This document shows, one piece after another, positions 6,418-9,531 of a DNA stretch of 9,531 bases (within the stretch, counting starts at the first letter, position 1; each line of letters begins with the position of its first letter). Source of the stretch: Lactobacillus helveticus DSM 20075 = CGMCC 1.1877 (GTDB lineage: Bacteria > Bacillota > Bacilli > Lactobacillales > Lactobacillaceae); the NCBI RefSeq assembly GCF_000160855.1, contig NZ_GG700764.1, positions 1,252 to 10,782 on the forward strand, given 5' to 3'. The notes under the pieces are model-generated. The model did no database searches and was not told the DNA's origin. It saw nothing but the letters and a program-made list of their open reading frames with translations. A program made the translations under genes and the position numbers.

Positions 6418-8757
6418 ATGGCACAAAACGAAAAAATTTTGGCCGGTGTTTTAGAAATTTTTCGCCATAATCCACAAAAACAATTTCGCGTAGATCAAAT
6501 TGAACGAGAAGCGCGTCATGAAAGATTGGGTAATTTTACAGAATTAATTAAGGCTCTTTCTTTCTTAGAACATGCAAATAAAATTATTACTGATGGCAAG
6601 GGAGAATATCAATTGGCTCAAGCCAACACAATTGTTGAAGGTATCTTTAAGGCTAATGACAAGGGCTTTGGTTTTGTAAAGTTAGACGATGAAAATGTTG
6701 ATGATGTTTTTATCGCAGCTGATTATACCAAGTATGCCGTTGATGGTGACCGAGTAAAGGTAAAGATCGTAGCTGACGGTAATCCTTGGAATGGCAAAGG
6801 GCCAGAAGGTCGAATCGAAGAGATCCTAGAACGCGGTCTTGAAAGCTTAGTCGGTGAATTTCACCCATTAACTGATGAACAAAGAAAAATCAGTCCTTTT
6901 ATCGGCTACGCTTTGAGCAATAACAAGAAATTGCATAAATACCGTGTCTATTTGACTGAAAATGGACTTATTCCACAAATGGGAGACATGGTAAGGGTAT
7001 CTATCAAGGATTATCCTGAAGAAGATTATCCTGAATCAATGACTGGTGCAGTTACTAAGATCATTGGTAACAAGAATGATCCAGGCGTTGATATTATGTC
7101 AATTGTTTCTGCCCATGATGTTCGTACTGATTGGCCAGAAGATGCAATGGCTCAAGCAAATGCAATTCCTGATCATGTTACTGAAGAAGAAAAGAAGGGC
7201 AGAGTTGATATTACTGATCAACCTGCAGTAACCATTGATGGGGATGATTCTAAGGACTTTGACGATGCCGTTGTTTTATGGAAATTACCTAATGGAAATT
7301 ATCATTTAGGTGTTCACATCGCGGATGTATCACACTATGTAAAAGAAAATACGCCTTTAAATGAAGAAGCATTTGCTCGTGGCAATAGTACATACTTGGT
7401 AGACCGAGTTATTCCAATGTTGCCATTTAGACTTTCAAATGGTATTTGTTCATTAAATGAGGGCGTAGACCGTCTTGTTTTGTCCTGTGATATGGAAATT
7501 ACACCAGAGGGTAAGAGAGTAGGCTACAAGATTTATCCTTCTGTTATGCGCTCACACGGCCGTATGACTTATAACAAGGTTAACAAGACTCTTAGGGGCG
7601 AGATGGATGGTCTAGAAGACAAGTATGTAAAATTACGTCCAATGCTTGAAGAAATGGCCGATTTGCATGCTATTTTATACAAGCAACGGCATAAGCGCGG
7701 TGCAATTGACTTTGAAGCACCTGAGGCAAAAATTATTGTCGATGATCAAGGCAAGCCAACTGAAATCGTTTTGCATGAACGTGGTACTGCCGAAAAGATG
7801 ATTGAATCATTTATGCTGATGGCTAATGAAACTGTTGCTGAAGATTTCTTTAGAAAGCACGTTCCATTTTTGTATCGTGTTCACGAAACTCCAGATGCTG
7901 AAAGAATTAAGAGCTTCTTTGAATTCTGTAGTGCATTTGGCTTAAATATTCATGCTGATCCAGAAAACATTAAGCCACTTGATTTACAAAAAGTTGTATC
8001 TAAGACTACAGGTACACCAGAAGAAGCTGTAGTTCAAATGATGATGCTGCGCAGTTTAAAGCAAGCACATTATTCTGAAGATGCATTAGGACACTTTGGT
8101 TTAGCCGCTAAATACTATACTCACTTTACTTCACCAATTAGACGTTATTCCGATTTGATGGTTCATAGAATGATTCATGCATATCAAGAAAACGGGACTA
8201 CTGAAGATATGCAAAAACATTTTGCTAGTTATTTGCCAGATGTTGCTGAACAAACTTCTGCCCAAGAACGTCGTTCAATTGATACTGAACGTGGAGTAAA
8301 TGACTTGAAGATGACTGAATACATGGCAGACCAAGTTGGTCAACATTTTGATGCCGTAGTTTCATCAGTCACTAGTTTTGGTATGTTCATTCAATTGCCT
8401 AATACCGTTGAAGGATTAGTGCACATCTCTAATTTAACTGATGACTTCTATAGCTTTAATGAAAAATCATTAACGTTAACTGGTCGTGGTACGCACAAGC
8501 AATATAAGATAGGGATGCCTATTAAAGTTACCTTGATTAATGCGAATGTTGAACAGCATCAATTAGACTTTGAAGTCTATGATCCTAATGCGCCTAAGAA
8601 GAAGCATAATGATCGAGGAATGAACAATCGTCGTCACGGCAATCTTGGATTCCACAATAATCGTGGGCACCGCGGTGGCGGTAATTATAATAGTCGTGGC
8701 AATCGCCGCAATCACGGTCAAGGAAATAGAAGAAATCAAAGAAACTTTAAGCATTAG
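6418..8757 (+). CDS. rnr: Ribonuclease R (3'-5' exoribonuclease)
   Basis: 779-residue RNase R of the RNB family, a processive magnesium-dependent 3'-5' exoribonuclease that degrades structured RNA, takes part in RNA quality control and is recruited to stalled ribosomes with tmRNA-SmpB. Domains in order: N-terminal winged helix (about 1-70); cold-shock OB folds, the first with GIFKANDKGFGFV (75-87); RNB catalytic core (about 260-590) with D274, D280, D282 and D283 in the Dx5DxDD metal site, Y326 in GNSTYLVDR, and SPIRRYSDLMVHR (572-584); and an S1 domain (about 641-720). The last 53 residues are a basic, low-complexity Asn/Arg/Gly/His tail. The start is ATG 6418, with GGAG 9 nt upstream; the in-frame TTG at 6403 overlaps that site. 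smpB follows after 12 nt, so the two are surely cotranscribed. No catalytic residue is missing. Confidence 0.96.
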   Translation: MAQNEKILAGVLEIFRHNPQKQFRVDQIEREARHERLGNFTELIKALSFLEHANKIITDGKGEYQLAQANTIVEGIFKANDKGFGFVKLDDENVDDVFIAADYTKYAVDGDRVKVKIVADGNPWNGKGPEGRIEEILERGLESLVGEFHPLTDEQRKISPFIGYALSNNKKLHKYRVYLTENGLIPQMGDMVRVSIKDYPEEDYPESMTGAVTKIIGNKNDPGVDIMSIVSAHDVRTDWPEDAMAQANAIPDHVTEEEKKGRVDITDQPAVTIDGDDSKDFDDAVVLWKLPNGNYHLGVHIADVSHYVKENTPLNEEAFARGNSTYLVDRVIPMLPFRLSNGICSLNEGVDRLVLSCDMEITPEGKRVGYKIYPSVMRSHGRMTYNKVNKTLRGEMDGLEDKYVKLRPMLEEMADLHAILYKQRHKRGAIDFEAPEAKIIVDDQGKPTEIVLHERGTAEKMIESFMLMANETVAEDFFRKHVPFLYRVHETPDAERIKSFFEFCSAFGLNIHADPENIKPLDLQKVVSKTTGTPEEAVVQMMMLRSLKQAHYSEDALGHFGLAAKYYTHFTSPIRRYSDLMVHRMIHAYQENGTTEDMQKHFASYLPDVAEQTSAQERRSIDTERGVNDLKMTEYMADQVGQHFDAVVSSVTSFGMFIQLPNTVEGLVHISNLTDDFYSFNEKSLTLTGRGTHKQYKIGMPIKVTLINANVEQHQLDFEVYDPNAPKKKHNDRGMNNRRHGNLGFHNNRGHRGGGNYNSRGNRRNHGQGNRRNQRNFKH

Positions 8758-8769
8758 GAGTGATTCTTA

Positions 8770-9228
8770 ATGAAGAAAGAAAAAGATGATAATTTAATCG
8801 CGCAAAATAAAAAAGCGCGGCATGATTATTTTATTAAGGAGACCGTTGAAGCAGGAATTGCATTAACTGGAACTGAAATAAAATCTGTTCGTGCGCGTAG
8901 AATAAACTTGCGTGATGGATATGTTCAAATTTATGGTGGCTCTGCTTATTTAGAGAACGTTCATATTAGTGAATATAAACAAGGAAATCGTTATAATCAT
9001 GATCCTTTGAGAAGTAGACGTCTTCTTTTACATAAAAAGGAAATTGCACGTCTTGCAAAGGCGCAGTCTGAACGTGGAATAGCTATTATTCCATTAAAGG
9101 TTTATTTGAAGCATGGTTTTGCCAAAGTTTTGATAGGTGTAGGACAAGGTAAAAAAGAATACGACAAGCGTCAAACAATCAAAGAACGAGATCAAAAACG
9201 TGAAATTCGCCGCAAATATGGTATTTAG
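8770..9228 (+). CDS. smpB: SsrA-binding protein SmpB
   Basis: 152-residue SmpB, the usual length. It binds tmRNA (ssrA) and places it in the A site of stalled ribosomes for trans-translation, acting in the cytoplasm. Visible features: the N-terminal [10 protein letters not shown] segment (13-22); [19 protein letters not shown] (34-52), which forms the OB-fold RNA-binding face and includes E36; the [16 protein letters not shown] stretch (77-92); and [12 protein letters not shown] (123-134) leading into the basic C-terminal tail that becomes helical in the empty mRNA channel. AGGAG (8756-8760) overlaps the rnr stop and lies 9 nt before the ATG. The gene is last in the secG-rnr-smpB group. Its partner ssrA, next door in some Firmicutes, is not seen downstream. 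Confidence 0.97.
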   Translation: MKKEKDDNLIAQNKKARHDYFIKETVEAGIALTGTEIKSVRARRINLRDGYVQIYGGSAYLENVHISEYKQGNRYNHDPLRSRRLLLHKKEIARLAKAQSERGIAIIPLKVYLKHGFAKVLIGVGQGKKEYDKRQTIKERDQKREIRRKYGI

Positions 9229-9230
9229 AG

Positions 9231-9263
9231 GCATCGCAATCACAAGATTGCGATGCTATTTTT
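9231..9263 (+). terminator. Strong intrinsic terminator after smpB
   Basis: A 10-bp perfect stem (9231-9240 with 9247-9256) plus one inner C-G pair (9241/9246) gives an 11-bp stem with a 4-nt loop, then TATTTTT. It begins 2 nt after the smpB stop codon. Confidence 0.92.
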
Positions 9264-9394
9264 ATATTTTCGAAAAATTTTTAAAGAAATATTTGCAGCA
9301 CAAAGTTCGCTAATCAAAGATAAATGACCTATTTATTTATTGAAAAAGAAAAACGAACCCTGAAAAAGTTAATGAATAAAAACAATAGTGTTAC

Positions 9395-9423
9395 AACGCT
9401 ACCTAGCGTTTCTATTAGAACGC
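9395..9423 (+). other. Two mutually exclusive hairpins sharing AGCGTT
   Basis: Hairpin A: AACGCT (9395-9400) pairs perfectly with AGCGTT (9405-9410) around loop ACCT. Hairpin B: GCG (9406-9408) and TTCT (9410-9413) pair with AGAA (9417-9420) and CGC (9421-9423), leaving T9409 bulged and a 3-nt loop. The middle arm can join only one at a time. No T-run follows either, so simple termination is unlikely. Confidence 0.4.
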
Positions 9424-9438
9424 GAACAAAAAGAGGAT

Positions 9439-9467
9439 TTGCCAAAAGAGGAAAAGTAGGGTAAATT
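9439..9467 (+). promoter_or_regulatory. Weak candidate promoter
   Basis: TTGCCA (9439-9444, five of six matches to the -35 consensus) lies 17 nt before TAAATT (9462-9467, four of six to the -10). A start near 9474 would put the hairpin 9474-9491 at the 5' end of the transcript. Chance matches are common in such AT-rich DNA. Confidence 0.3.
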
Positions 9468-9473
9468 AATAAA

Positions 9474-9491
9474 GTCGTCTTGAGAGATGAC
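9474..9491 (+). other. Hairpin near the 3' edge
   Basis: GTCGTCT (9474-9480) pairs with AGATGAC (9485-9491), with one G-T wobble, around loop TGAG. An alternative 5-bp pairing uses TCGTC (9475-9479) with GACGA (9489-9493). No T-run follows. The role is unknown. Confidence 0.4.
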
Positions 9492-9504
9492 GAAGAGCTT
9501 GCAA

Positions 9505-9531
9505 GTTTTGAAAAAAGTTTTTGAAAAAAAG
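9505..9531 (+). promoter_or_regulatory. Alternating T/A tracts, possible upstream element of a stable-RNA promoter
   Basis: Two imperfect tandem units, GTTTTGAAAAAA (9505-9516) and GTTTTTGAAAAAAA (9517-9530), then a G that may open a third. A-tracts repeated about every 13 bases favour DNA curvature and resemble UP elements found just before -35 boxes of rRNA promoters in lactobacilli. The core promoter itself would lie beyond the window, so this is inference. Confidence 0.4.

Larger units (their letters stand above)
9264..9531. other. 3' intergenic region with no convincing gene
   Basis: AT-rich and A-rich on the + strand. It holds a 10-bp A5T5 palindrome (9273-9282), two overlapping hairpins (9395-9423), a weak promoter-like pair (9439-9467), another hairpin (9474-9491) and alternating T/A tracts at the edge. 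A 46-codon reading frame at 9324-9464 (ATG to TAA) has no ribosome binding site and no family resemblance. I see no tRNA and no tmRNA in it. The layout resembles the region upstream of a stable-RNA operon whose body would lie past the window. Confidence 0.5.

Noticed and set aside
7046..7231. 61-codon + strand frame inside rnr
   Set aside because: It is an alternative frame within the conserved RNase R coding sequence with no recognisable product.
9264..9531. tmRNA gene (ssrA) expected near smpB
   Set aside because: No tRNA-like acceptor and T arm and no tag-encoding frame ending in the usual alanine-rich peptide can be found here.

Overview
The window looks like chromosomal DNA of a lactic acid bacterium, most likely Lactobacillus in the strict sense (acidophilus/gasseri group). 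The evidence is its AT-rich base composition, strong AGGAGG-type ribosome binding sites, a TTG start on secG, and the protein types: a lipoteichoic acid (LTA) glycolipid glycosyltransferase pair, an LtaS-type synthase, and a secG-rnr-smpB order typical of Firmicutes. The species call is inference from protein style; no search was run. All genes lie on the + strand.

Positions 1-581 hold six tightly packed tRNA genes: Tyr(GTA), Trp(CCA), His(GTG), Gln(TTG), Cys(GCA) and Leu(CAA). None encodes the 3' CCA. An intrinsic terminator follows. The cluster has no promoter of its own in the window and is probably the tail of a longer tRNA or rRNA-tRNA operon.

Positions 582-6043 form an LTA assembly block. 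A promoter at 618-646 drives lafA (glucosyl-diacylglycerol synthase type), lafB (second sugar) and a YbhN/UPF0104 multi-spanning membrane protein. These genes are 13 nt apart and then overlap by 1 nt. ltaS, a five-TM plus extracellular sulfatase-fold polyglycerolphosphate polymerase, follows after 75 nt with no terminator between. The natural reading is: LafA and LafB build the diglycosyl-diacylglycerol anchor on the inner leaflet, the YbhN-like protein may help move or handle it, and LtaS grows the glycerol-phosphate chain outside.

Positions 6044-9263 hold secG (translocon subunit), an intrinsic terminator or attenuator, then rnr (RNase R) and smpB (tmRNA partner) 12 nt apart, closed by a strong terminator. 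RNase R and SmpB act together in trans-translation. RNase R here carries a striking Asn/Arg/Gly/His-rich C-terminal tail. ssrA (tmRNA) is not in the window.

Positions 9264-9531 contain no convincing gene. They hold small hairpins, two of them mutually exclusive, a weak promoter-like element, and a run of alternating T and A tracts at the very edge that resembles the upstream region of a strong (rRNA-type) promoter. If so, the block lies between two stable-RNA operons.

No CRISPR array, insertion sequence or prophage gene was seen. Most of the window is conserved housekeeping DNA. The points most worth a second look are the linked anchor/flippase-like/polymerase LTA locus, the RNase R tail, the exact in-frame repeat shared by lafA and lafB, and the structured 3' edge.
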